Shown here piece after piece: positions 1 through 8,943 of a stretch of DNA of 19,581 bases. Below the pieces are notes generated by a model. The model was not told the origin of the DNA and did no database searches. It saw nothing but the letters and a program-made list of their open reading frames with translations. This DNA comes from CAZCQP01 sp964500895. GTDB taxonomy: Bacteria > Bacillota > Clostridia > Lachnospirales > JAISER01. Location: positions 1 to 19,581 of the forward strand of contig CAZCQP010000048.1 in assembly GCA_964500895.1 (NCBI GenBank). Reading direction: 5' to 3'. Numbering within the stretch: the first letter of the stretch is position 1; every line of letters begins with the position of its first letter. Both the position numbers and the translations under genes were made by a program.

Positions 1-685
1 ATATAACGGTAAGCGCATGTTGAAATGTTTCCAGTTTGTGTGCTTGAGTTTCAGAATCGCTGCGAATTACATAATGGTGTAAACATTCATAAACCCTTAC
101 AACTTTTGGAGATGCTATGTACCACAACACGCAGAATAAATCCTCAACTGCTAGTTCAGGAAATAGTAGACTGTTTTCTATTATTACGGATTTTCGAATC
201 ATTACTAACCATACAGCATGTGTTTTTAGCGACATTATCCTGTCAACAGCATTCACGGAAGATAAATCTCCGTTAGAGTTACATTGACTAATTGTATAAT
301 TTGTTTCTATCCTTTCGTAGTCACATACAGCCATATCAGCATTATCTGCCAGAATAGCCCCATACATCTTCTCACATAGCGTATGGTCAATGTAGTCGTC
401 ACTATCCAAACAGTAAATAAACTCTCCTACCGCAGCCATAATCCCGGTATTACGGGCTCCACCCTGTCTTTTATTCTCTTTATGCCAAATACACCTTATT
501 TTATGAAGATACTTTGATTCATACTCACGCATAATCTCCGTGTCAACAGGGTCAGGTGAGCAGTCGTTAACAACAATAATTTCTATTTCCTTCATGGTCT
601 GATTGACACAGGAATCCAAGCAACGGCGTAGGTATGCCGACACGTTGTATACAGGGATTATTATTGATACTTTAATGTCAGGCAT
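1..685 (-). CDS. family 2 glycosyltransferase, partial (3' end outside window)
   Basis: The minus strand is open from an ATG at 685 to the window edge (228 codons, no stop), so this is the N-terminal part of a longer gene. It reads as a GT-A fold family 2 glycosyltransferase that would move a sugar from a nucleotide-sugar donor onto a surface glycan. Visible motifs are IIPVYNV near residue 8, VVNDCSPDP near 38, the metal-binding DSDDY near 94, and VEDLFCVLWY near 180, the usual position of the catalytic acidic pair. It follows the stop of the upstream gene by 4 nt. A GGAG lies 11 nt before the ATG, a slightly long spacing. By hand alignment it is about 78% identical in protein to the first 228 residues of the next gene (690-2015), with no gaps, so the two are tandem duplicates. 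A C-terminal Rossmann-like module like that of its twin is expected beyond the edge but cannot be seen. Sugar and acceptor are unknown. Confidence 0.88.
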   Translation of the reverse strand, partial: MPDIKVSIIIPVYNVSAYLRRCLDSCVNQTMKEIEIIVVNDCSPDPVDTEIMREYESKYLHKIRCIWHKENKRQGGARNTGIMAAVGEFIYCLDSDDYIDHTLCEKMYGAILADNADMAVCDYERIETNYTISQCNSNGDLSSVNAVDRIMSLKTHAVWLVMIRKSVIIENSLLFPELAVEDLFCVLWYIASPKVVRVYECLHHYVIRSDSETQAHKLETFQHALTVI

Positions 686-689
686 ATAT

Positions 690-2015
690 TCAAAGTCTCC
701 ATTCAGTTAAGCTGTCAAAATCTCTAACCTCAACATTCGGTGAATCGGCTAGTATCGTACGGGCAATTTCATTAAAACGTCCAACAACAGATACAAACAC
801 AATATCTGTATGTTCTCGCAGTTCAGACCACGGTTTGACGATTATATCAGGTATTATCTCTGTTCCATATAACTTTATGTTGCCGTCAGTCACCTCGAAT
901 TCAACATCCAATTCACGTAGCATGCGAGAATTTTTGATTCCTCTCTTTCCCGCGCCCCAGATTGTTATTCGTTTATCGTTGACGGTTTTCAATGAGTCCC
1001 GGCATAGCTTTAACATAAAGAAATGATGCTGGTATTTATGATAACTTGTATATTCTAATTTAAAATCATCAAAGCTAATATTGGTTTTTATAAACTCAAA
1101 ACAGTTAACCACGTACTGTCTGTGTATAGAATCAAAACTGATATCCTTTACGTCGTAGCCAAACTCAGATTCTAAAGAAAGAACGCTAGCGCAGTATTCT
1201 ACAAAATCTTCAATATGATAGTAACGGATTACACTAACTAAATCAAGCACATGCCGCATAAAATACAGAAACACTAATTCCTTTGCTTCCTTGTCAAGTT
1301 TGCGGTAGCAATCGGATTGCAATGCTAAAGATATAACTGTAAGCGCTTGTTTATATGTTTCCTTTTGCCGTGCTTGCATTATAGAATTACTACGAATTAC
1401 ATAATGATATAAATTCTCATAAACCCTTACGATTTTCCGAGACGCTATATACCACAACACACAAAATAAATCCTCAAAAAACAGTTCTGGAAATAGCAAG
1501 TCGTTTTCAATGATTACAGATTTACGAATCATCACTAAACAAACAGAATGCAATTTTAGTTCCGTCATTCTATCAACAACGTTCATTGAAGACAAATCAC
1601 CATTAGATTCCCAATTAGTAATTGTTTTGTTTCTTTCTATTCTTTCGCAGTCACATACAGCCATATCAGCATCTTCTGCAAGAATCGCTCCATACATCTT
1701 CTCGCACAAATTATGCTCAATGTAGTCATCACTATCTAAGCAATAAATAAACTCTCCTACCGCAGCCGTTATGCCAGTATTTCGTGCAGCACCTAGCTTC
1801 TTATTTTCGCTATGCCAAATACACCTTACCTTGCCGGGGTAGTTTAATTCATACTCACGCATAATCTCTGTGTCCAGCGGGTCCGGTGAGCAATCGTTGA
1901 CAACAATAATTTCTATTTCCTGCATTGTCTGATTCACACAGGAATCCAAGCATCGGCGTAGGTATTCCGACACATTATATACAGGAATAAGTATGCTAAC
2001 CTTTATTTCATTCAT
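690..2015 (-). CDS. family 2 glycosyltransferase with C-terminal Rossmann-like module
   Basis: This 441-residue protein has two parts. Residues about 4-230 form a GT-A family 2 glycosyltransferase: PVYN at 11-14, NDCS at 40-43, the DSDD metal/donor site at 94-97, an ED pair at 181-182 in FFEDLF, and a YHYVIRSNSIM segment from 203, typical of polysaccharide-type members. The middle (about 230-345) is helical and unassigned. Residues about 349-441 begin with RITIWGAGKRG, a GxGxxG dinucleotide-fold signature, followed by a strand with VTDG and a later hydrophobic strand IVFVSVVG. This resembles the Rossmann-like domain of PglD N-termini or of C-methyltransferase C-termini; which one cannot be decided by eye. 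GAGGAG upstream of the ATG supports the start. It lies 21 nt after the TagF-like gene and 4 nt before its own duplicate. It probably adds a sugar to the surface polymer; donor and acceptor are unknown. Confidence 0.88.
   Translation of the reverse strand: MNEIKVSILIPVYNVSEYLRRCLDSCVNQTMQEIEIIVVNDCSPDPLDTEIMREYELNYPGKVRCIWHSENKKLGAARNTGITAAVGEFIYCLDSDDYIEHNLCEKMYGAILAEDADMAVCDCERIERNKTITNWESNGDLSSMNVVDRMTELKLHSVCLVMIRKSVIIENDLLFPELFFEDLFCVLWYIASRKIVRVYENLYHYVIRSNSIMQARQKETYKQALTVISLALQSDCYRKLDKEAKELVFLYFMRHVLDLVSVIRYYHIEDFVEYCASVLSLESEFGYDVKDISFDSIHRQYVVNCFEFIKTNISFDDFKLEYTSYHKYQHHFFMLKLCRDSLKTVNDKRITIWGAGKRGIKNSRMLRELDVEFEVTDGNIKLYGTEIIPDIIVKPWSELREHTDIVFVSVVGRFNEIARTILADSPNVEVRDFDSLTEWRL
1331..2015 (-). 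repeat. tandem gene duplication, second copy at 1-685
   Basis: Positions 1331-2015 and 1-685 are the same length and align without any gap at a constant offset of 1330 nt. They start together at the two ATG codons (2013-2015 and 683-685). Long stretches match, for example around 1871-1975 and 541-645. Protein identity is about 78% by hand count. This is a direct repeat of a whole glycosyltransferase catalytic domain and a potential site for homologous recombination. Confidence 0.85.
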
Positions 2016-2036
2016 AATGACGAATGCTCCTCGTGT

Positions 2037-3497
2037 TTAAATGCCCCCAGTTAAATTCCCGGCAAGTTCATTTTCAAGTAATTCAATTACCCGCTCACTC
2101 GAATTACCTTCCGTATACTTGTGATATATATGCGTCAACAAAGAACGCTTTAGCGCATAATCGTCCGTTTTATTGAATGCCATAGCAATTGCATTTTTTA
2201 ACTGGTTAAAATCCGTTACAATTTCTCCCGGTGCCCATGCGTCAAACGGCTCAATCATAAGCCCGTGCACTTTCTTATAATCTTCCAAATCACGTACAGC
2301 AAATATAATTGGTCTGTTAAGCAGTAGATAATCAACCCAAATCGAACTATAATCGCTGATGAGCAAATCAACGCCGCTTAGCAACTCATAGAAGTGAATA
2401 TTGTTTGCCATCAATAAATCGTTACGAATTATTCGAATATGCTCTGTTTCTGCTATATTGTACTGCACTAACTCACTGCCATGAATTTTCACCAGCAAAA
2501 GAATATCTTGTTCTGCCAAAAAAGATTCAAGATTATTTGAACTATAGCCATCCCAAGTAAAAATTGCACCTTCCGCCAAACTTCTATAGCTATATGCAAC
2601 GCACTCACGAAACGTAGGGGTATAAGCAATGATCTTTTTAAACGAGCCTTTCGGGAATAGTTCCATAATCTTCTGTTGACCATCTGTCCGTAGCAGCAAA
2701 TCATTTCTCGGCATTCCTGTTATAACAAATTTTTCTCGCTCGACCTTTTGGTTTAAACAAGCACCAAATAAATCTGAATAAAGTTTAGAATATGAGCATA
2801 TAGCAGAGCAATCTTCCAAAGCCTTTAATACAAATTCCAAATTGGTTTTAGCAAGTTCATCATGAGACGCACCCCAAAGTGCCTTAATTGTGAATCCATG
2901 CCATAACTCTACCAGCTTTTTCCCGGGTGCTCGTGTTATGTGTTCAGTTACAACCAATGCGCTGGTGTAGAAAGCGTAATAATGTTCGGCGTTTCGATTA
3001 AAGTCAAAATTATTATCATGAATGGTCGTAAAACACCATTCTATTTTTTTTGAATTGCCATATTTAAGGAGTGCATAACAGTTGCCGCCCACATGTCGGC
3101 TATCAAGCAACGTAACCCTTCTCGGATTATAAGCTAAACTCTCATATTGACTAAAATTCAAAAATGCTACCTCGCCAAAGCTAATATTTCTTGCTCCAAG
3201 CGGGTATTCATCGCAGCTCAGCCAAAACGATTTAATGCCCATATTAAACAGTTGCTGTGCTACATCATAATGATTACGCACACAAACAACAACAACAACA
3301 TTGTCTAGGTTAAGAATATCCTCAGGTGAAATGATACTCAGCCCAAAATACCGTTTGCCGTGTTTTTTCTCATTATTATCAGTGAAGGCGGCAAACGTAC
3401 AATCATCGTAGTATCTCTGATAGAACGCTTTCCCTATCGGCCCTGCGCCGAAGATAACTATATTTCGCTTCTCGTTTAAAAAATTGTTGCCAGTCAT
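2037..3497 (-). CDS. TagF-like CDP-glycerol glycerophosphotransferase with N-terminal Rossmann-like module
   Basis: This 486-residue protein belongs to the CDP-glycerol:poly(glycerophosphate) glycerophosphotransferase family, membrane-associated enzymes that transfer glycerol-phosphate (or a related polyol-phosphate) from its CDP form onto a growing teichoic-acid-like chain. Family hallmarks are LWHGFTIK at 198-205, TGMPRNDLL at 260-268, AYTPTFRE at 291-298, KIHG at 337-340, SDYSSIWVDYLLLNRPIIF from 381, and a GNSSERV segment near 464. In place of the N-terminal part seen in TagF, residues about 11-100 carry IVIFGAGPIG (14-22) and FTDNN (38-42), a GxGxxG Rossmann-like module followed by VVVVVCVRN. 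No signal peptide is seen. GGGAG six nt before the ATG supports the start. It lies between glycosyltransferase genes, spaced 13 nt from the upstream stop and 21 nt from the downstream start. The polyol actually transferred is an inference. Confidence 0.9.
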   Translation of the reverse strand: MTGNNFLNEKRNIVIFGAGPIGKAFYQRYYDDCTFAAFTDNNEKKHGKRYFGLSIISPEDILNLDNVVVVVCVRNHYDVAQQLFNMGIKSFWLSCDEYPLGARNISFGEVAFLNFSQYESLAYNPRRVTLLDSRHVGGNCYALLKYGNSKKIEWCFTTIHDNNFDFNRNAEHYYAFYTSALVVTEHITRAPGKKLVELWHGFTIKALWGASHDELAKTNLEFVLKALEDCSAICSYSKLYSDLFGACLNQKVEREKFVITGMPRNDLLLRTDGQQKIMELFPKGSFKKIIAYTPTFRECVAYSYRSLAEGAIFTWDGYSSNNLESFLAEQDILLLVKIHGSELVQYNIAETEHIRIIRNDLLMANNIHFYELLSGVDLLISDYSSIWVDYLLLNRPIIFAVRDLEDYKKVHGLMIEPFDAWAPGEIVTDFNQLKNAIAMAFNKTDDYALKRSLLTHIYHKYTEGNSSERVIELLENELAGNLTGGI

Positions 3498-3510
3498 AAT
3501 TAACTCCCAA

Positions 3511-4857
3511 TCAATCGGATATTACGTCTAAACCGTATGTTGAAACGATAATCGGAACTAGAAGCTCTTCGGCTACCATCACCTTTGCCATACCCGCTTG
3601 CCTTTTGACTTCCTCAAAAATTTTCACACTTTTAGTCAATACGATTACAGCATCATCAGAATTTAAGCTTGCAAAATCAGGGTGCTTAACTTTTTCGCCG
3701 TCACCAACCTGGTCCCACAATTCTGTTGGGCGATACGCTGATTCGTTGATTAAAGGCAACATCAGCCTTGCCTGTTTTCCAAGTGCGCCATACCCTATCA
3801 CCCTGTTGCAGGTTCTAATAAATTGATTATCATTAGCAGGGTTACAAATAACCTTGCTCCGAATTGCTCTAATCAAATCACACCAGTAGCTCCTCAGGTG
3901 TTCATAGGATATTGCACTTCTTGACAATTTGCTTTTTAGCAAAAAGTCATTTAATTCGTTAAGTATCTTCCGATAAGTAGCTTGGTCATTGAAAGATAAT
4001 TTATCAGCATAATACAGTAAATTGTTAAATTTTAATATTTCACTTAACAGTGCAAACCGTTCTTTTTTTGTTGCATCAACCCTGTCACCTAATCTCTCAA
4101 TGGCTATTAACTGCAGACGGCAATATTCATTATAAAAATTCTCCGCCTGTTTAAACCGGGTAAATCGTGAATGCCCTTCGCCGTTCATATTGAACCTATA
4201 CAAGGGATGCGGGAAATACTTGACTCTGCCGTTATTGGCAGTAAGTGGAATCACGTATCCAGGTTCGTGGGATCCTTTCGTATCAGTAAAATAACTTTCA
4301 ACAATCCCACAGCTACGAAAGTATGAAGATCTTACTACATAGACCCATACAGTCATTACCACCTGCTCCATAAGATACATTTCACAAACATTTTCGCATC
4401 CATCTGCTATAGGGCGTAAGTCTCTATCAACAAACGTTTTCTTGTCACCTGTTCCCAAATATTTAACCAGATGGCACGCCGTAAAATCATATTCAGGATT
4501 TTCTTCTAAGAATCGGACAGCTGTATAAACATAGTCTGAGTCTAATTCATCATCGCAATCGATAAGGCAAACGTAATCACCACTGATTTTTGATAATCCA
4601 TTTTTTGCAGCTGCACAAACACCCGCGTTGTCTTGGTTAATTACAATCACTTCAAATCTGCGGGCCTCCAGCTTTGGCAAATACTGCTCAATGACCTGCA
4701 ATGTCCCGTCTGTTGAACCATCATTCACCAATATCAGTTCTATGTTATCCCACTTTTGTGCTATAATACTATCAAGCATCTCGGCAATATACAACACTTT
4801 GTTGTAGCATGGCATAACCATAGAAACTTTCGCTTGTTCTTTCAATAAGCCGGTCAT
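3511..4857 (-). CDS. family 2 glycosyltransferase with C-terminal Rossmann-like module
   Basis: This 448-residue protein opens with a family 2 glycosyltransferase domain: VSMVMPCYNK at 11-20, VNDGSTDGT at 44-52, NQDNAGV at 74-80, and DCDDE at 100-104 as the DxD-type metal site. From about residue 351 it has NRVIGYGALGKQ, a GxGxxG signature, then a TELWD strand and DDAVIVLTKS, matching the layout of the extra module in its neighbours. Its catalytic domain closely resembles that of the upstream gene (4879-6204), sharing PCYNK, WDNIELIL, NDGSTDGT and GDYVC, so the two are an older duplicate pair. GGGAG five nt before the ATG supports the start; the gap to the upstream gene is 21 nt. It probably adds a sugar or sugar-phosphate to the surface polymer made by this operon; the substrate cannot be read from the sequence. 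Confidence 0.88.
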   Translation of the reverse strand: MTGLLKEQAKVSMVMPCYNKVLYIAEMLDSIIAQKWDNIELILVNDGSTDGTLQVIEQYLPKLEARRFEVIVINQDNAGVCAAAKNGLSKISGDYVCLIDCDDELDSDYVYTAVRFLEENPEYDFTACHLVKYLGTGDKKTFVDRDLRPIADGCENVCEMYLMEQVVMTVWVYVVRSSYFRSCGIVESYFTDTKGSHEPGYVIPLTANNGRVKYFPHPLYRFNMNGEGHSRFTRFKQAENFYNEYCRLQLIAIERLGDRVDATKKERFALLSEILKFNNLLYYADKLSFNDQATYRKILNELNDFLLKSKLSRSAISYEHLRSYWCDLIRAIRSKVICNPANDNQFIRTCNRVIGYGALGKQARLMLPLINESAYRPTELWDQVGDGEKVKHPDFASLNSDDAVIVLTKSVKIFEEVKRQAGMAKVMVAEELLVPIIVSTYGLDVISD

Positions 4858-4878
4858 AATTACTCCCTACATCCGTTA

Positions 4879-6204
4879 TTAAAAATAGAAGTCGCCAAGA
4901 TAGTCCAATAGGTCAGAATAAGGCAAAAAATTCTTACGGTTATCACCATCGAACATCTCGTATACTTCTTTAGCCATCTCTAGGTCGCTAATCAATACGA
5001 CTACCAAATCATCATCTGATAAAGTACTTAAATCGGGTTTACGAATGGGGATGTCATCAAATGAATACCTGCCTGTGGCGTTTTTATCCCAAATCAGCGT
5101 CGGCTTTAATTTTGTCTCAACAAGCAATGGTAACAAGCTTCGCCCAACTTTTCCGTGACCATATGCGATAATTCGCTTGTAACTTAGCTTTGAAATATCC
5201 GTGCTTTTTAACCCAATAATCCGATTGCTCAACACACGATGAAATATCCTAAATCCGATTTGATTAACTTGCTCTTCATTCACGTTTACAAGATGACCAA
5301 AATGCTGTTTTGCCACACAAACAATACGCTCATTATTCTTAGCTAAGGTTTTTAGCGGTTCTTCCGTGCGTGTTCTAACGGCATTAATATGCCAACACAT
5401 ACCAGCTTTGGCACACCCTATCAATTTTTCTTTCTCTGCATCTGAAATATCAAGAAGCCGAACTGCTTCTTCGGTAGCCTTAATGTAATCGTTATAGTGT
5501 TTCTCCAACCGTTCGCCCGAACCTTTATAGGTTGTAATTGAGCCTTCATGATAAATATAATTATACAGCACACGATGAATGTAAACGGGTTGTTCTCTTT
5601 TTTGGTTGATTATAGCATTAAATCCCGGCTCCTGTGATGTGCAACACAGTATAGAATAATTTGATAATCCAAGTTCCAATAAATATGAATGCCTTACCAT
5701 ATTGGTGCAACATGTGGGCGCAACACGAAATAATAACTGCGACTCATAAATTGGATACGGAAATATGCTGATTTCGTCGCAATAGTTCTTGGTTAATCCA
5801 CGTGACTGCGACATTCTCCACTGAGAACCGCTATGATCGCACATAACCCTATTAACTCCTGGATTCTTATCCAATTGCCCTGCCATGTCACACACATATT
5901 CTTGATGCAACGTGTCATCGCAATCAACGGTACAAACATAATCGCCCGTAACCACTTTTAATCCGTTAAGCAAAGCAACTGCAACACCTTGGTTGTCTTG
6001 ATCTACAATAACAACTTCATATCCTCGCTTACAAAATCTCGGCTCATATGCTGCCATAACATCTCGAGTTCCGTCAGTTGAACCGTCGTTAATGAGAATG
6101 AGCTCTATATTGTCCCATTGCTGTGCTAATATAGAGTCAAACATCTGGGCAATATATTCCGCTTTGTTGTAACACGGCATAATCATACTTACCTTGCTTT
6201 GCAT
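4879..6204 (-). CDS. family 2 glycosyltransferase with C-terminal Rossmann-like module
   Basis: This 441-residue protein has a GT-A family 2 domain: VSMIMPCYNK at 5-14, INDGSTDGT at 38-46, DQDNQGV at 68-74, and the metal site DCDDT at 94-98. A cysteine-containing middle region follows (CCTNMVR and ILCCTSQEPG). From about residue 343 comes KRIIAYGHGKVGR, a GxGxxG-type signature, then TLIWDKN, KPDLSTLSDDD and VVVLISD, the same arrangement as the C-terminal module of the neighbouring glycosyltransferases. The ATG lies one nt after the stop of the 890-residue gene, and its GAGGA ribosome binding site lies inside the end of that gene, suggesting translational coupling. It is a paralogue of the gene at 3511-4857. 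The role in surface-polymer glycosylation is inferred from family and context. Confidence 0.88.
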   Translation of the reverse strand: MQSKVSMIMPCYNKAEYIAQMFDSILAQQWDNIELILINDGSTDGTRDVMAAYEPRFCKRGYEVVIVDQDNQGVAVALLNGLKVVTGDYVCTVDCDDTLHQEYVCDMAGQLDKNPGVNRVMCDHSGSQWRMSQSRGLTKNYCDEISIFPYPIYESQLLFRVAPTCCTNMVRHSYLLELGLSNYSILCCTSQEPGFNAIINQKREQPVYIHRVLYNYIYHEGSITTYKGSGERLEKHYNDYIKATEEAVRLLDISDAEKEKLIGCAKAGMCWHINAVRTRTEEPLKTLAKNNERIVCVAKQHFGHLVNVNEEQVNQIGFRIFHRVLSNRIIGLKSTDISKLSYKRIIAYGHGKVGRSLLPLLVETKLKPTLIWDKNATGRYSFDDIPIRKPDLSTLSDDDLVVVLISDLEMAKEVYEMFDGDNRKNFLPYSDLLDYLGDFYF

Positions 6205-6205
6205 A

Positions 6206-8878
6206 CTAAATCCTCGCTAAATTTTTTATATAACCATATATGGCTTGTCCTGCAGTACCGTCAGCATTTGCGAGAGCATCACAGCAAAACAAAAGTTGTT
6301 CCTTGCTTGCAAGCTTCAATTCTTCTGTGCCAAGCTCATCAAGAAAACTGTCGAGTGTCAAAAAAGGATTTTCTGCAAGCGGGGAATTGGGTTTTCTGTC
6401 TTTTGTTCTATATAATGCTTCAACGCCTTCAACAAACCACTTGCGCCTATTGGATATTTCGCCGCTTACAAAATTCACATCTGCAAGACTATAATCAAAC
6501 GGCAACTGCACCATAAACTTCATACGTTTGCAGTTGAATATTATATTTGACAACGCTTGGTCTTTTGCCCAGTTTTCATAGTATTTTGATTTACGTGCAA
6601 AGAAGTCAAATTCCGGCGTCAATGGCAATCGGGTTATTTCATCAGTTTCCAAGTCAATTTTTAAAACAGAATCACCCTGCAAAGGAGTAATAAATAGTTC
6701 GTTCCTCCAAAATACAAACGAGCCCAGCGCATTAAGTGTATGCCCTTTTATAAAATTTATAGGGAAATCCGTATATTGCTTGATATCACCACTTTTAATA
6801 TTCCACTTAACAATCGTTTCTGTCCACGGTTCTTTCCCAAGCTCGCGAAACCTTATCAAGTAAACAGTATCCGTATTAGGAATAATGCATGCCGTTCTGA
6901 ATCCACAACCGTCTGAACCTACTTTGTATGTGCGCTCAACAGACATTGTTCGTGGATTAATGGCAATGATCATGTTGGTTTGCGGCGACAACAACAGTAA
7001 TAAATCCTTGTAATACAGTGCGCTGGAAGTACTCCCCCAATCCACATTAACAACACTACCTCGAAGGCTTGAAAACCAATCACGGTAATACGTTATTTTG
7101 CCTGTGCCAATATTATACTTTGCCAAAGCACCGCTTTCGCCAGGCAAGATAATGATGTCGTCACCATATATGAGGCCACCGCCAAACATTGGGCGCCACT
7201 CATTAGACGGATAAAACTCTTTGGAAACAGATTCATATGTCCATACATCAGTTGTAAGATCATAAAATGCCCACTTTCGCGCACTGTTTGGAATGAACAG
7301 CAACCTGTGTCCAATTCTTATTGGTGCGTGATATCGGCATGGTAAGTTTTTTTCTTCCGGAAATGACGTAAAAAATTCAGCTTTCCCTTCGGTTTCCTCT
7401 ACCTTATATATTGCATTCAAAAAATTTGAAGTGCCATATCCATAATCCGGTATAATAACAAACTGATTCTGCCCCGCATTTTTATATGGTACGCAGTATT
7501 CGCTGTAATCGGGATATTGCTCTGCAAACTCGTCTACAGTAAGCAATTGCTGACCAAAATTAATGATATCTGAATGCAAATATTCATACTTTGCCGCTTC
7601 ATCTATTGAATAATCCATCTCACAATTAGACATTAGCACTGGTTTCCCTGTCACGGCAAACAATGCGCCAACACTCGAAAAGTCTCCGTACATTGCGTCC
7701 GAAATAGAAATTGCCCGATGTAGGTCTGCGGAGTCATCATAAATCCCCCACCCACCACGCTTGTAATCTGCCACAACCCGCTTGTATTCACCTAGCAAAT
7801 GTGGACGTTTCGTGCGAAAGTTCAACTCTGTATTCGGGTGGGGACGCCACCATAGCACCACATCGTCACGGTTACGGAACGTATCGAACACCTGCTGTAT
7901 TTTTTTAAAATACTGCTTCCCACCTTTAATCCACCCAAACATATGTGTATTGTACAATACAACTTTTTTCCGAGTTCCATCCTCACGGAAAATAAGCTCC
8001 CTCCAGTCATCGGGAAGCTCGCAATCTTCGCACTTCGTGTTCACGACTTTATCGTACTTGGGTGAACCTAGCACAATAAACTTCTCTCTAGCTTTACCGA
8101 ATCGCCCATTCCATCCAAATTTCTTGTCAAATTTCTCATAATAATCTATATACGACTGACGCACTGCTTCCGATTCAACAATTATATGGTGAGCGTGTAG
8201 AACGCCGGGCAAATAGACGCAGTAATCATCAACACTACCATTTATCGAAACAAAATAGGGAATATATATAAGCGTTTCGCACAGTTCACGCAAACGCTTG
8301 CTGTAATAATTTGGGTGAATACTCGCATTTGATGCGCTATCATCATAGGCATAGTGAGTAAATATAACATCTGGGCAGCGCACCTCAACATCATATTCAC
8401 GCCAATCAGTCACTTGGATGTGTGGCGGGTACTTATCCCCATCGTAGTGCATTTTTCCCAATGTACCATCCGAATCCAATTCGTAATATGGTATAGGTAC
8501 TATATATGCATCACAGTTCGGGTCGGCTTTCGCAGCAAGGTAAACACTTTCAAGAGAATCAAACATACTCAGTTGATATGGGAAGAATACAACCTCAATT
8601 TTATTCGGCTTCAATTCGTTCCTAATACTATTCTCAATTTTAATTAAGTGTTTTCCAAGTGCTTTCTCGCCAAATTCACCATTATAAGCCTTAAACAAAA
8701 GCTCGCAGTATTCCTCTAACAGGGCAATGGTTTTAACCCCTCCATCGCCTTCGATGCTTTCAATAAAATCAGCAATGGCAAGAGCCCCATCCTGGCAATC
8801 TGCAAATAACTTTTTCGACTGTGCATGACTGATTGTTTTAAGCAGTTCTAATATCTGCCGTTGTTGACACTTCCTCAT
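6206..8878 (-). CDS. glycerophosphotransferase-like protein fused to a probable beta-propeller
   Basis: This 890-residue protein is the first gene of the glycan operon. After a helical N-terminus (1-90), residues about 93-465 resemble the CDP-glycerol glycerophosphotransferase-like proteins of Clostridia: FFPYQLSMFDSLESVY from 98, AKADPNCDAYIVPIPYY, a TDWREYD segment near 157, GSPKYDK at 271-277, WWRPHP at 344-349, and YGDFSSVGALF from 397, which corresponds to the SDYSS motif of TagF relatives. Residues about 515-800 hold repeated short strands ending in aromatic or acidic turns (WAFYDLTTDVW, LAKYNIGTGKITYY, IIAINPRTMSVERTY, VLKIDLETDEITRL), as in a Kelch- or PQQ-like propeller of about five or six blades. 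No signal peptide or membrane segment is seen. AGAGGAA eight nt before the ATG supports the start. It may be a transferase with a glycan- or protein-binding platform; activity is not proven. Confidence 0.8.
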   Translation of the reverse strand: MRKCQQRQILELLKTISHAQSKKLFADCQDGALAIADFIESIEGDGGVKTIALLEEYCELLFKAYNGEFGEKALGKHLIKIENSIRNELKPNKIEVVFFPYQLSMFDSLESVYLAAKADPNCDAYIVPIPYYELDSDGTLGKMHYDGDKYPPHIQVTDWREYDVEVRCPDVIFTHYAYDDSASNASIHPNYYSKRLRELCETLIYIPYFVSINGSVDDYCVYLPGVLHAHHIIVESEAVRQSYIDYYEKFDKKFGWNGRFGKAREKFIVLGSPKYDKVVNTKCEDCELPDDWRELIFREDGTRKKVVLYNTHMFGWIKGGKQYFKKIQQVFDTFRNRDDVVLWWRPHPNTELNFRTKRPHLLGEYKRVVADYKRGGWGIYDDSADLHRAISISDAMYGDFSSVGALFAVTGKPVLMSNCEMDYSIDEAAKYEYLHSDIINFGQQLLTVDEFAEQYPDYSEYCVPYKNAGQNQFVIIPDYGYGTSNFLNAIYKVEETEGKAEFFTSFPEEKNLPCRYHAPIRIGHRLLFIPNSARKWAFYDLTTDVWTYESVSKEFYPSNEWRPMFGGGLIYGDDIIILPGESGALAKYNIGTGKITYYRDWFSSLRGSVVNVDWGSTSSALYYKDLLLLLSPQTNMIIAINPRTMSVERTYKVGSDGCGFRTACIIPNTDTVYLIRFRELGKEPWTETIVKWNIKSGDIKQYTDFPINFIKGHTLNALGSFVFWRNELFITPLQGDSVLKIDLETDEITRLPLTPEFDFFARKSKYYENWAKDQALSNIIFNCKRMKFMVQLPFDYSLADVNFVSGEISNRRKWFVEGVEALYRTKDRKPNSPLAENPFLTLDSFLDELGTEELKLASKEQLLFCCDALANADGTAGQAIYGYIKNLARI

Positions 8879-8943
8879 TTCTGATTTCCTCTTTCGTTAG
8901 CTCATCGACAACGTAGCTCCGCCGCCCACAGCTTTTTTCAAAA

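Noticed and set aside
25..276. Plus-strand reading frame of 83 codons
   Set aside because: It is antisense to the partial glycosyltransferase on the minus strand, has no ribosome binding site and no recognisable content.
3290..3302. Short AAC triplet run (repeat-like)
   Set aside because: It encodes the VVVVV strand of the Rossmann module in the TagF-like gene and is too short to count as a functional microsatellite.
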